Shown: positions 28,601-37,222 of the stretch, in pieces
How the letters are laid out: every line of letters begins with the position of its first letter
Position numbering within the stretch: the first letter of the stretch is position 1
Assembly (NCBI GenBank): GCA_017457955.1
Contig: JAFTGL010000014.1
Coordinates: forward strand, 1-64,000
Reading direction: 5' to 3'
Source: Ruminococcus sp.
Lineage (GTDB): Bacteria; Bacillota; Clostridia; Oscillospirales; Acutalibacteraceae
Length of the DNA stretch: 64,000 nt
The notes under the pieces: model-generated
What the model was told of the DNA's origin: nothing
The model's database searches: none
The model's input: the letters and a program-made list of their open reading frames with translations, nothing else
Made by a program: the position numbers and the translations under genes

Positions 28601-28778
28601 GTCGGTGATGGTCGGCGAACGCAAGGAGGGCGACCTGATGTATGCGTTCCCGGCGGATAAGCACGATCCCGGCTATAAGGTATATCAGTGGTCAAAGTGG
28701 GATACCGTCGAGTATACCGCCCGCCGCAAGGAAAGCTACGATATCCTCAAAAAATTCTTTTTGCAAAAGGATAATTAA
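25692..28778 (+). CDS. Large membrane-anchored protein with inactive hydrolase-like core
   Basis: A 1028-residue protein: cytoplasmic charged N-terminus, one membrane helix near 42-62, then three outer parts. Residues about 70-420 resemble a GATase-like/DUF4350-type domain (APDLLYLADSYG, YESGAPIVAETTFFS); 425-790 align with the TIM-barrel-like core of the proteins at 31353 and 33597; and the last 230 residues share their C-terminal beta domain. At the two positions where those paralogues have catalytic-type Glu, this one has Ser574 (GISVDP) and Gly710 (VSGVS), so it is probably a non-catalytic polysaccharide-binding or scaffold member. ATG 25692 is preferred over GTG 25686 by spacing to AAAGGCGG. 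Domain names are from pattern only. Confidence 0.75.
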   Translation: MSKEELKQSEMTAEEKAFESHQDARKAKLKQFRKRLKWYHIAAATLVLAIILLFVIWHLMPRKVLNSVVLDKTILSYADDENIIKDNVYRKHQGLFWILHQQRYVKSDGTDYDYKTDYYGPKLDEEGNYDGTTELKDADTAPDLLYLADSYGLGNDTYGHYNGGSPLGGGITDDDMSYISFAYESGAPIVAETTFFSAPMSDSVRAQLTALTGVNPTKWIGRYLVDLQDFTDVPDWAPPMYEQQEGVEWRFTGPGILFVSTDGKILILEQNTDFNSKNLLKISINEDYRKEFSGCSNCNFYNWFELVEPNYGVENIATYEFDLNATGMEKIAEISKTPRFCAITRKQEEGYAPVYYFAGDFNDYVNGNRYGDFLFANQFFRFLSYDRQGDISHFFWRFYNPLMRHILDDTLSTQYTEEQAEHAEVSRVNNGHFQILEDEKWRSLSLKAIAINAQEPGKAQYSRDFTYYENLIADAAELGVNCVEAKSLMPPEFYAAVSRYNRISDNKAIYILQRIGVPDGLSAEEYLTAEGLERWNDAITTAVSALHGDGSASGEKLGEATYFIDVSEYVLGISVDPQLTKENVKAINNLSSYSYAGGDYAVRGSGVRGFAAYLYDAVEQASNEQYGYSTPAAVCGVSDMIEGLSSVKTDGAYVLNNIAETTYTDYCFCDVKLDNDQVLNSGKANDPIYNKYSVIMQELQTLTQPVLVSGVSFSDVNEAYGQEALSENEQGVNITEALRAAKDSGVLGATVYDLNDSWADISDDMQFFTASPANSYLWHNTCDSAEMTGVIAADSVAPDTPGLVLSDDDLAQSISMYSDGGYLYITLQLLEEMDYKANALFVGLDTFQRNDGEYYYAMDFTPNSLSGMEFSLRFENKQDAALYVMRSYDRSRGSAYTHESYTGEYSKVADLTYGGFTSGDNQFYQTGSTIYIRLPWTWLNVADPSKKLVINDSSFAGERAKTVTTNGVLVSVMVGERKEGDLMYAFPADKHDPGYKVYQWSKWDTVEYTARRKESYDILKKFFLQKDN

Positions 28779-28843
28779 AATAGTATTGCTTATGACAATC
28801 GGCCTCCGGTATCTGCCGGAGCTGACAAAAAGGAGATAACAGC

Positions 28844-29920
28844 TTGAAGATTGAACTGATAAGCGTGATCGGACTGCTGCTTTGTCTGTTGATCATAGGC
28901 ATAGAGTACATACTCCACTATCGGCTGGCTGAGCTGCAGGATGAGAACACAGCTCGCACGGAAAGCATCAGGCGAAGGCTTGATATCCATGTTGAGGGGG
29001 TGCTCTATGCACCGACCGAGGGCAGCCGTAATGCAGAGATCAAGGCGCTTGCCGACGAGATCAACGGCGACTTTGCCGTCTATGAGATGGCGGTCAAGGC
29101 GATCAGAGAACATAAGGGTACCGCCTACAGGGATGACACCGAGGCGCAGGATCGTCTGATCGGGCGGATCAACGAATATGTCGACCCCGTCGGGATGTAC
29201 GCAAAAATGCTTGACGAGGGCGACGTCTATCATAAGGGCTATGCCTGCCGCAGGCTTGCTCAGCTGAATGCTTTTGAATACCGTGATAAGATCAAGGAGT
29301 GCGTCGGCGGCAAGGACCGAGACCTGTCCTATAACGCCGCGATGGCGCTCTGTCATATGGGCGACGTTTATGAGGTTGCCGACTATCTGCTCAGCATAGA
29401 GAACGATACCCTCTACTCGGGCAGGATTGTCAACGAGTTCTTCGCCCAGTTTTCCGGCGACCGCAGAGAGCTTGCCGAAAAGCTCTTTGAGAAATGCAAC
29501 AAATATATGAAATGTACCGTGATCAAGACCCTCGCTGGTTACAAGATCGACGCGTTCCGACCGATGTATATTGAGGGCGCCTCGGGCAACGACAATCAGC
29601 TCAAGATCGCCTGCGTCAAGGCGCTGTCATCCTTCGGCTATCCCGAGGACGAACAGATATTGCAGATTGCCGCGAAAGATAAAGACTGGGTGATCCGAGC
29701 CTCTGCTGTCAGGGGACTGTCGCTGCTGAAAACGTCGACGGCGCTGGAAAGCGTCAAACACGCGCTCAGCGACAAGGAATGGTGGGTGCGCCAGACGGCA
29801 GCGCAGTCGATCACCCGCATGAATATTTCTCCGCGTGATCTTGAAGAGATCCTCGGCGGCTATGACCGTTTTGCCGCCGACGCGATGAAAAACGTTCTGT
29901 ACAAAACGGTCGATAACTGA
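28844..29920 (+). CDS. Membrane-anchored HEAT-repeat protein
   Basis: A 358-residue protein starting at TTG 28844, eight bases after AGGAG. One hydrophobic anchor (residues 5-25) is followed by helical HEAT/PBS-lyase-like repeats, clear in the second half: VIRASAVRGLSLLKTSTALE, then WWVRQTAAQSITRM. Such repeats are protein-binding scaffolds. It lies directly before the glycosyltransferase gene (24-base gap) and after the inactive hydrolase-like gene, so a scaffold for the synthase complex on the inner face of the membrane is likely. A small hairpin CTCCGG/CCGGAG at 28804-28821 precedes its binding site. Confidence 0.78.
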   Translation: MKIELISVIGLLLCLLIIGIEYILHYRLAELQDENTARTESIRRRLDIHVEGVLYAPTEGSRNAEIKALADEINGDFAVYEMAVKAIREHKGTAYRDDTEAQDRLIGRINEYVDPVGMYAKMLDEGDVYHKGYACRRLAQLNAFEYRDKIKECVGGKDRDLSYNAAMALCHMGDVYEVADYLLSIENDTLYSGRIVNEFFAQFSGDRRELAEKLFEKCNKYMKCTVIKTLAGYKIDAFRPMYIEGASGNDNQLKIACVKALSSFGYPEDEQILQIAAKDKDWVIRASAVRGLSLLKTSTALESVKHALSDKEWWVRQTAAQSITRMNISPRDLEEILGGYDRFAADAMKNVLYKTVDN

Positions 29921-29943
29921 TACTATCGAAGGAGGAGCAGGTT

Positions 29944-31356
29944 GTGAGCTTTTTTAACGCGATACGCAGCTTTATCGTTGTATTCAACTACTTTTGCATG
30001 GCGTTCACACTTTTGCTCAGTATTATATATATCATTCAACTCTTTGTGTCGCTGGTGCGGGTTCACCGCAACTATAACAAAACCTTCTCAGATGATTTTC
30101 ACAGCTATATAGACAGCGATAACTTGCTGCCGATCTCGCTGATCATTCCCGCCTATAACGAGCAGGAGAACATCGTGCAGAATATCCGCTCGCTGATGAC
30201 GATCAATTATCCGATGTTTGAGATCATCGTCGTCAACGACGGCTCTACCGATAAGACCGGCGAGCTGGTAGTAGAGGCGTTCAGGATGCACAAGATCGAG
30301 ACCTCCATCCGCTATCAGATTCCGACACAGAAGATCGAGGCGGTCTACTACAGCAAGCAGTATCCCAACCTGCTCTATGTCCAGAAGCAAAACGGCGGCA
30401 AGTCCGACGCGCTCAACGCCGGCATCAATATCTCCCGCTATCCGCTGTTCACCTGTCTTGATGCGGACTCGCGCATCGAAAAGGACGCGCTGCTGCGCCT
30501 GTCGATGGAGTTCATCAAGGATTCCAGAACGGTGGTCTCGGGCGGTATCGTGCGCATCGCCAACGGCTCCAAGATCGTCAACGGCGAACTCAAGGGCTTT
30601 ACGATGCCGAAAAAGCTGATCGAACGCTTCCAGATCGTCGAGTATTATCGCTCGTTTTTGATGGGGCGAGTGTTCTGGAGCGCGTCTAACTCACTCTTGA
30701 TCGTATCGGGCGCGTTCGGTCTGTTCCGCAAGCAGACAGTCATCGACGTCGGCGGCTATAAAAAGAATACCATCGGCGAGGATATGGAGATCGTCGTGCG
30801 GATACACCGCTATATGCGCAAAAATCATAAGAAATACCGCGTCAAGTTCAATGAGTTTTCAATCTGCTGGACGCAGGGTCCGATGTCGCTTAACGATATC
30901 CGCAGTCAGCGCCGCCGCTGGCAGATCGGTCTGATGGATACCCTGATCTCTCACCGCGGGATGACTTTCAACCCGCGTTACGGCTTTGTGGGGATGCTGT
31001 CGGTACCGTATAACTGGATCTTCGAGCTGTTCGGCGCGCTGGTCGAGGCAATCGGATATGTACTGATCCCCTTTACGCTGATCATGGGCGAGCTGAACAT
31101 GTTCTTCTTTGTCATATACTTTCTGCTGGCAGTATCGTTGGGCGTTATTCTGTCCGAGGGCAGTCTGGTGCTGGAGCAGTATACCCACCGCGCAGCGATG
31201 ACCGCCAAGCAGAGCATTGCGATTTCGGTATACGCGGTGCTGGAGAATTTCGGCTACAGACAGCTGATCACGCTGTTCCGCGTTGAGGGTATCCTCAAAT
31301 ACCGTAAGCTGCGCAAGACATGGGGCAAAATCAAGCGGAAGGAGTTTGAGCAATGA
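29944..31356 (+). CDS. Processive GT2 glycosyltransferase, polysaccharide synthase
   Basis: A 470-residue membrane enzyme. N-terminal helix (about 15-38), cytoplasmic GT2 domain (about 58-330) with PAYNEQENIV, VVNDGSTDKTG, LDADSR (DxD-type), TIGEDMEIV and QRRRW (the Q/RxxRW motif of processive synthases), then membrane helices at about 345-440. It resembles PgaC/IcaA and BcsA cores but has no PilZ domain, so c-di-GMP is not bound directly. It should polymerise a sugar from UDP-sugar and extrude it. Start is GTG 29944 after AAGGAGGAG. Its stop overlaps the start of the hydrolase-like gene at 31353. The polymer's sugar cannot be named. Confidence 0.9.
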   Translation: MSFFNAIRSFIVVFNYFCMAFTLLLSIIYIIQLFVSLVRVHRNYNKTFSDDFHSYIDSDNLLPISLIIPAYNEQENIVQNIRSLMTINYPMFEIIVVNDGSTDKTGELVVEAFRMHKIETSIRYQIPTQKIEAVYYSKQYPNLLYVQKQNGGKSDALNAGINISRYPLFTCLDADSRIEKDALLRLSMEFIKDSRTVVSGGIVRIANGSKIVNGELKGFTMPKKLIERFQIVEYYRSFLMGRVFWSASNSLLIVSGAFGLFRKQTVIDVGGYKKNTIGEDMEIVVRIHRYMRKNHKKYRVKFNEFSICWTQGPMSLNDIRSQRRRWQIGLMDTLISHRGMTFNPRYGFVGMLSVPYNWIFELFGALVEAIGYVLIPFTLIMGELNMFFFVIYFLLAVSLGVILSEGSLVLEQYTHRAAMTAKQSIAISVYAVLENFGYRQLITLFRVEGILKYRKLRKTWGKIKRKEFEQ

Positions 31357-33572
31357 AAAAGGTTGTTATCTCGGTCATTGCGACCATTGTTGTGCTCTTT
31401 CTGCTGGCGCAGACAGGCTTGCTTGCGCCCTTCGGTATCAAGCAGATCTCGCTTTTTACTCGGGAGAATTCCGACAAGGACGACGTCGATCAGTCTAACG
31501 AGGAGTATTTAGACGCCGCCGCCAACCTGAGCTACCGCTTCAAGGCGGAGGGAAACTACTTTAACGTCTACCGCAACGGCAGCTGGAACGAGATCTTTAT
31601 GACCGGCGTCAACATCGGCGCTTCCGAGCCGGCGCTGTTCCCGGGCGATCTGACGATCAGCTATGAGACCTATCTGCGCTGGTTCAGATACATCAGCGAG
31701 ATGAACTGCAGCTGCATCCGCGTCTACACGACGATGCGCCCGCAGTTTTATCTGGCGCTCAGCGACTTTAACAGCACTGCCGAAAATCCGCTTTATCTGT
31801 TCCAGGGAATCTGGGTCAACGAGGATGATATCGAACGGCTGGGCGATGTTTACGCGGAAAATGAGAAGATCCTGAACGACTTTACGCAGGACGCGCTGAC
31901 GATCGTAGACGTTATCCACGGCAGCGCGGTTATCCCCGAAAGCCCCGGCAAGGCTTCGGGTACCTACCGGACCGATGTGTCGCGGTGGCTTGCGGGATGG
32001 ATCATCGGCATCGAATGGGACCCGAATCTGGTCATCAATACGGATGAACAGCATCCCGATATGCGCGAGTATGACGGACAGTATCTGTATACCCAGAGCG
32101 CGTCCCCCTTTGAGGCGTTTTTGTGCCGGGCGGGCGACGCGCTGATCGAGCACGAAACCGAGCAGTATCAGTTCCAGGCGCCGCTCGCGTTTACCAACTG
32201 GATCACGACCGATCCGCTCAGCCATCCCAACGAGCCGCATTTTGACGAGGATAAGGCGACTGTCAATACCGAGAACATCAAGTTCCGCAACTTCGGACCG
32301 GGGATGTTTGCGTCGTATCACATTTACCCCTACTATCCGGACAGCCTGAACTATCAGGAGGATTATCTGCTGAATATAAACGAGAACGGCGAGGTGGATA
32401 CCTACACCGCATACCTCAAGGATCTCAGGCTTGTACATACGCTGCCGATCCTTGTCGCGGAGTTTGGCATCCCGACCTCGCGCGGCATGGGACATGAGAG
32501 CGTGATGGGCTATAATCAGGGTCACGTCGACGAAAACGCGCAGGGCGCGATGCTCTCGGACATGATCGACTCGATTTTTGATACCGGCTATGCGGGCGGC
32601 TTGATGTTTACATGGCAGGACGAGTGGTTCAAGCGGACATGGAACAACGTCATGTTCGATATCGCCGACCGCCGTCCGTTCTGGTCAAACATCCAGACCA
32701 CCGAGCAGTGCTTCGGCATTCTGGCGTTTGATCCGGGCGAGAATTACACCGTTTGTTATCCTGACGGGGATCTGTCCGACTGGGACAATACCGACGCGAC
32801 CGCCGTCACCGATCAGGGCGAGCTGTACGTGCGCAGCGACGAGCGTTATGTCTACCTGATGGTCAAGGCTGAGGGGTATGACTTCAATAACGATACCCTT
32901 TATATCCCGATCAACACGATCGCGGGGCAGGGCAACACCTCCTATAAGGACGGCGATTTGACCTTCGACGACGGAGCGGACTTTCTAATCAAGCTCCATG
33001 GCGCTGACGACTCGCATATCTATGTCGACCGTTACTATGACGCGTTCAACTACCATTATGTCGAGTCGCGCATACTGACTGACTTTCCGCTGTTGAAGGA
33101 CGCGGACGTAAAGGACAGCGGAGTCTTTGACGAGATGCTGATGTGCTACGGCTATCATCTGACCGTAGGCGGTACGGGGGCTGAGGTGCCCGATAAGGCG
33201 TATGAAACCGGCAAGCTCCAATACGGCAACGCCAATCCCGAGGCGGAGGACTATGCGTCGCTCTCCGACTTTTGTTACGGCGTCGGCGGCGTTGAGCTGC
33301 GTATCCCGTGGCAGCTGCTCAACGTGATGGATCCGTCCTCAAAGCAGCAGATCGGCGACTTTCGCGAGGAGCAGGTCTTCGTACCGCAGGATTTTGACGC
33401 TTTCGATCTCGGCTTTGGCTATGTCAAGGGCAGCGAAGAAAAAGAGATCAGCCTGTCCGGCAGCTATACCTATGACGAATGGACGCTGCCGACATGGCAT
33501 GAGCGGCTTAAGCCCGCTTATTATGAGCTGCAGCAGTACCTGCAGAAGTACAGGACAACAGCAAAACGATAA
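31353..33572 (+). CDS. Exported glycoside-hydrolase-like protein, paralogue A
   Basis: A 739-residue protein with an N-terminal membrane or signal helix (residues 5-22). The core (about 65-440) has features of a clan A TIM barrel: GVNIG at the first strand, MNCSCIRVYT, Glu221 in GIEWDP as candidate acid/base and Glu370 in LVAEFG as candidate nucleophile, then MFTWQDEW. The C-terminal 280 residues are a beta-rich domain shared with the genes at 25692 and 33597. Four bases overlap with the glycosyltransferase. It may trim, release or modify the exported polymer, as BcsZ or PslG do for theirs. Family assignment is by pattern, not by search. Confidence 0.72.
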   Translation: MKKVVISVIATIVVLFLLAQTGLLAPFGIKQISLFTRENSDKDDVDQSNEEYLDAAANLSYRFKAEGNYFNVYRNGSWNEIFMTGVNIGASEPALFPGDLTISYETYLRWFRYISEMNCSCIRVYTTMRPQFYLALSDFNSTAENPLYLFQGIWVNEDDIERLGDVYAENEKILNDFTQDALTIVDVIHGSAVIPESPGKASGTYRTDVSRWLAGWIIGIEWDPNLVINTDEQHPDMREYDGQYLYTQSASPFEAFLCRAGDALIEHETEQYQFQAPLAFTNWITTDPLSHPNEPHFDEDKATVNTENIKFRNFGPGMFASYHIYPYYPDSLNYQEDYLLNINENGEVDTYTAYLKDLRLVHTLPILVAEFGIPTSRGMGHESVMGYNQGHVDENAQGAMLSDMIDSIFDTGYAGGLMFTWQDEWFKRTWNNVMFDIADRRPFWSNIQTTEQCFGILAFDPGENYTVCYPDGDLSDWDNTDATAVTDQGELYVRSDERYVYLMVKAEGYDFNNDTLYIPINTIAGQGNTSYKDGDLTFDDGADFLIKLHGADDSHIYVDRYYDAFNYHYVESRILTDFPLLKDADVKDSGVFDEMLMCYGYHLTVGGTGAEVPDKAYETGKLQYGNANPEAEDYASLSDFCYGVGGVELRIPWQLLNVMDPSSKQQIGDFREEQVFVPQDFDAFDLGFGYVKGSEEKEISLSGSYTYDEWTLPTWHERLKPAYYELQQYLQKYRTTAKR

Positions 33573-33596
33573 TTTGACGGAAACGGAGGCGGCAGC

Positions 33597-35717
33597 ATGA
33601 AACGAATCGCGGCATTTTTGATGGCGGCTATGATGCTGATGCTGACCGCCTGTGATCTGAAAACAGAGAACGCCGGTGTGCGGGCACGGATGACGATGCC
33701 CGACGCACACGGCGTTTTTATGCCTTTTTATGCGGCGGATAACGGTTATTTTTATCGCCGCACCAACGCGGGCGAGGGGGAGCTGTTCTATATTCAAGGC
33801 GTCAACATGGGACTGACCGAGCCGCAGACAGATCTGAGCGCGCCCGACACCACCTACGACACCTATCTGCAGTGGTTTTCATGGATCGCCGCGATGAACG
33901 CAAACACCGTGCGTGTATTCACGGTGATGAATCCCGACTTTTACCGTGCCTTTGCGGATTATAATGATGCACACGCCGACAGTCCGCTTTACCTGATTCA
34001 AGGTATCTGGTTTTCGGAGGATCTGATGTATGAGCTGACTGATGCGCTCGAGAGCGATAAGATCCTGATCTCTGCATTCAAGCGCTCCGTGACCGAGACG
34101 CTGGATATCATCCACGGGTCGAGCGACGATACGGTCTACGGCTCATATAATCCGGCGGTGTATGACCGCGATATCTCCGAGTATGTGGTCGGCTATATCC
34201 TCGGGCTGGAATACCCGGCGGAGTTTGTGATCGAGACCAACGCTTCGCATCCCGATCAGGCGGATTATCGCGGCAAATACCTGAGCACCGCAGAGGGTTC
34301 AACGCCGTTTGAGGCGTTTTTGTGCGAGGTAGGGGACACCCTGATCGACTATGAGACCGATGCCTATTCCTGTCAGATACCGGTCGCGTTTTTGAACTGG
34401 CAGACGCTCGATACCCTGACCCATTCCGCCGAGCCTTATGCCGAAGAAGAGGACGCTGTCAGCGTCGATACCGAAAAGATCGTTGTAACGGGTGATTACT
34501 GTGCGGGACTGTTCGCGGCGGTGGACGCTTATCCTTACTATCCCGAATTCATGAATCATCAGGCGGAGTATTCCAATGCAGAGGACAATTATCTTGCGTA
34601 TCTGAATGATCTGAAGCAAACCTACAGTGTTCCGCTGCTGATCGCCGAATACGGGCTGAGCACTTCGCGCGGGATCGCACATCAGGGGCTGAACGGCTAT
34701 CAGCAGGGCGGACTGACCGAACGGCAGCAGGGCGAGCTTGACGCACAAATGGCGCGGGATATCTGCGACGCGGGCTGCTGCGGCGGACTTCTCTTTTCGT
34801 GGCAGGACGAGTGGTTCAAGCGCACGTGGAACACGGAGATGTACTATCCTCCCAAGGCGGCTGACCGTACGCATGACCTGTCCTCGGCAGAGCAGAGCTA
34901 CGGTGTTCTCGCCTTTGACGCTGCCGCGGCGTATCCCGACGGCGATACCTCCGAATGGAACAGCGAGACCGGGATCGGAGAATCACGCGTATGCGCGCGC
35001 TATGACGCGGAATATCTGCATCTGCTGGTGTCGCTGCCGGATGACTTTGATTTTGACAGCGATACATATTATATCCCGATCAGCGTGACGGGTGAGGGCA
35101 GCACTTATCGAAAAAACAGCGATCTGCAATTCTCGGAGCCGGTCGACTACCTGATCGAGATCAACGGAAGAGAGCATACGCGTGTGTTGTGCGACGCATA
35201 CCGCGATGTATTCCATTATCGCCAAGCGGTACTGCGAAAGATCTTCGGCGATGATCAGGCGGCGCCCGCAGAGCGTAACAGCGGAGACTATCACCCTTCC
35301 TATCTGCTGACCTCCAATGAAATGTACCTTCCGGATGAGGACGTAACGGTTGAGCCGCAGTATGTCGAGACCGGTCTGCTGCGTTACGGTAACGCCGATC
35401 CCGAAAGCGGGGATTATGATTCACAGGCTGACTTTTACCTTGCGGACAACAAACTCGAGATGCGGATCGCGTGGTACTTGATCGGCGTCAAGAATCCACG
35501 TGCTAAGGCGTGTATTGCACCGCTCGCGGGCGACAATATTACCTTTACGACCTTTGATACAATCAGGCTCGGCGCAGGGATTAAAGGCGGGATCAAACTG
35601 TATGACAGCGGCTTCAACGGACTGGTGCCGCAGACGTATACCCCGCGGCTGAAAGAGTCATATACGATGATCGGCGACGCGTTTGCCTCTTTGCCGAGCT
35701 TTGAAATCAGCGAGTGA
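33597..35717 (+). CDS. Glycoside-hydrolase-like lipoprotein, paralogue B
   Basis: A 706-residue paralogue of the preceding product. The signal peptide ends in LTAC (cysteine near residue 19), so it should be lipid-anchored. Shared elements in order: [32 protein letters not shown], Glu205 in GLEYPAEF, Glu351 in [25 protein letters not shown], and the C-terminal beta domain with [13 protein letters not shown]. Both candidate catalytic acids are kept. It is the last gene of the operon, followed by a bidirectional terminator at 35832. Having two active-looking copies with different membrane attachment suggests separate steps of polymer processing. Confidence 0.72.
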   Translation: MKRIAAFLMAAMMLMLTACDLKTENAGVRARMTMPDAHGVFMPFYAADNGYFYRRTNAGEGELFYIQGVNMGLTEPQTDLSAPDTTYDTYLQWFSWIAAMNANTVRVFTVMNPDFYRAFADYNDAHADSPLYLIQGIWFSEDLMYELTDALESDKILISAFKRSVTETLDIIHGSSDDTVYGSYNPAVYDRDISEYVVGYILGLEYPAEFVIETNASHPDQADYRGKYLSTAEGSTPFEAFLCEVGDTLIDYETDAYSCQIPVAFLNWQTLDTLTHSAEPYAEEEDAVSVDTEKIVVTGDYCAGLFAAVDAYPYYPEFMNHQAEYSNAEDNYLAYLNDLKQTYSVPLLIAEYGLSTSRGIAHQGLNGYQQGGLTERQQGELDAQMARDICDAGCCGGLLFSWQDEWFKRTWNTEMYYPPKAADRTHDLSSAEQSYGVLAFDAAAAYPDGDTSEWNSETGIGESRVCARYDAEYLHLLVSLPDDFDFDSDTYYIPISVTGEGSTYRKNSDLQFSEPVDYLIEINGREHTRVLCDAYRDVFHYRQAVLRKIFGDDQAAPAERNSGDYHPSYLLTSNEMYLPDEDVTVEPQYVETGLLRYGNADPESGDYDSQADFYLADNKLEMRIAWYLIGVKNPRAKACIAPLAGDNITFTTFDTIRLGAGIKGGIKLYDSGFNGLVPQTYTPRLKESYTMIGDAFASLPSFEISE

Positions 35718-35831
35718 CGGGGATCAACACCGGCTCATCGGCTCATCCCAGACGGCCGTTATGATCTCCCTGTCAGGATTTGCAATTAATGTAGTCTATC
35801 ACATCAAGAAAAGATGACATTTACATTGTAA

Positions 35832-35861
35832 AAAAGAGTCCTTCACATGAAGGGCTCTTTT
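35832..35861. terminator. Bidirectional terminator after EPS-like operon
   Basis: AAAAGAGTCCTTCA (35832-35845) pairs with TGAAGGGCTCTTTT (35848-35861) through a two-base loop, with T and A tracts on either side. It serves the operon and the dockerin fragment on the other strand. Confidence 0.85.
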
Positions 35862-35886
35862 GCATATCCGATATTCTGTTCTTTGT

Positions 35887-36090
35887 TCAGGACATTTCGC
35901 CTATGTAATAGGGATTAATGAATTCTGCGAGAAAACGCATCTTTGTTACGTCAGTAATATCCAAGCCGTCGCCGTCTGCATCTGCTGCTTTCTCATTGAA
36001 TAATGGGACAGTAAAGTCAGCGAGTATTCTTTGGATCACGGTTACGTCAAGGATCTTTATAACACCATCGCCGTCAGCGTCACCGATCAT
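35887..36090 (-). CDS. Orphan dockerin type I domain
   Basis: A 67-residue minus-strand frame that is almost only a dockerin: repeat one GDADGDGVIKILDVTVIQRI, repeat two ADADGDGLDITDVTKMRFLA, each a calcium loop plus helix. An in-frame TAG lies 18 bases upstream of the ATG, and AAGAGG about nine bases before it is a possible binding site. No signal peptide exists, so it cannot reach a cohesin by itself. It is either the stump of a lost exported dockerin protein or, less likely, a small expressed domain. Gap sequence on either side shows no other gene. Confidence 0.6.
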   Translation of the reverse strand: MIGDADGDGVIKILDVTVIQRILADFTVPLFNEKAADADGDGLDITDVTKMRFLAEFINPYYIGEMS

Positions 36091-36197
36091 TCGTTCTTGC
36101 CTCTTCTGCTATGCGCTTTGAGTTCAGCGCGGAGAGGTGCTTTTATCAAGGTTTTCAGGGAGAAAAGGCGCTTTGATAATTGCATATATTTTTTCCG

Positions 36198-36226
36198 TTG
36201 CTTTATGAAATTTTTTGTGTTAAAAT
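36198..36226 (+). promoter_or_regulatory. Promoter of the sortase operon
   Basis: TTGCTT (36198-36203), 17-base spacer, TAAAAT (36221-36226), 39 bases before the TTG start of the first sortase. Confidence 0.55.
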
Positions 36227-36264
36227 GATAAAGATTGATACATTCTGTCAGAGAGGGCTTCGTA

Positions 36265-37218
36265 TTGAAAAAAGTCATTTTGATTATCGCGGGTACCTTG
36301 CTGGTACTGATCAGCCTTGGTTTGGTGCTGTATCCCTTCATCAGCAACTATCTTATGGGGCTGAACCAGCAGGCTGAGGTAAGCGCATATCAGGAGTATG
36401 TAGATCATGCGGATGACGCGCTCGTTGAGCAGATGCTCGCCGATGCGCGGGATTATAATAAGAGCCTGTACGGTCATGTTATCATCACCGACCCGTTTGA
36501 CCCGAATTTCCATCCCATATTTGATAAAGAATACAATAGTCTGCTGAATCTGAAAGGCGACGGCGTCATGGGATATGTGGACATCCCGTCGATCGATGTA
36601 CTGCTCCCCATTTACCACGGGACCTCGGATGATGTGCTCGCTAAGGGCGTAGGTCATCTGCAGAACACCTCGCTGCCGGTCGGGGGGAAGGGGACTCATG
36701 CGGTGTTGACCGGACATACCGGTTTATCCACAGCGAGGCTCTTTACTGACATCAATCAGCTCAAGGCGCGCGATACCGACCCCGACAGCGGCAAGACCGC
36801 CGAGCAGGCACAGGGCGACATCTTTTTGATCCATGTGCTGAACCAGACGCTGGCGTATGAGATCGACCAGATCAAGGTCGTAGAGCCCAGCGAAACAGAT
36901 GATCTGAAAATCGATATGGAACAGGATTATGTCACGCTGGTCACCTGTACGCCATACGGTATCAATTCACACCGCTTGCTGGTGCGAGGAACACGTGTAC
37001 CGTATACGCCGGAACAGGAACAGGCAATATCTGATTTGGATCGCGTTGTCGAGAGCACATGGATGCTTGAATATAAAAAGGCGCTGATCGCCGGCTTTGT
37101 ATTATTGTTCCTGCTCATCCTGATTATCATTCTGGTCAGAGTCCTGCTCAAGCGCCGCAAAAGAAAAAACAACGATCCGGTTACAGTGAACAGATCAAAA
37201 GAAGATGACTCCGGGTGA
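36265..37218 (+). CDS. Class C-like sortase, copy 1
   Basis: A 317-residue pilus-type sortase. Membrane helix at about 2-25, catalytic domain, then a second membrane helix near 275-297 and a basic tail. Catalytic His151 lies in LTGHTG, Cys228 in TLVTCTPYG and Arg in HRLLVRG. The class C lid motif DPF occurs before the barrel (VIITDPFDPN). The start is taken as TTG 36265, eight bases after GAGAGG; the in-frame TTG at 36235 lies at the expected transcription start. It is the first of four sortase genes that precede the pilus adhesin, and probably polymerises or anchors one pilus subunit. Confidence 0.88.
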   Translation: MKKVILIIAGTLLVLISLGLVLYPFISNYLMGLNQQAEVSAYQEYVDHADDALVEQMLADARDYNKSLYGHVIITDPFDPNFHPIFDKEYNSLLNLKGDGVMGYVDIPSIDVLLPIYHGTSDDVLAKGVGHLQNTSLPVGGKGTHAVLTGHTGLSTARLFTDINQLKARDTDPDSGKTAEQAQGDIFLIHVLNQTLAYEIDQIKVVEPSETDDLKIDMEQDYVTLVTCTPYGINSHRLLVRGTRVPYTPEQEQAISDLDRVVESTWMLEYKKALIAGFVLLFLLILIIILVRVLLKRRKRKNNDPVTVNRSKEDDSG

Positions 37219-37222
37219 TAGC

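Noticed and set aside
29944..31356. Cellulose synthase BcsA
   Set aside because: There is no PilZ domain, no BcsB partner and the protein is too short; only the GT2 core motifs agree.
35718..35831. Possible small gene between the EPS-like operon and its terminator
   Set aside because: No start with a ribosome binding site in any frame and no recognisable protein text; treated as 3' untranslated sequence.
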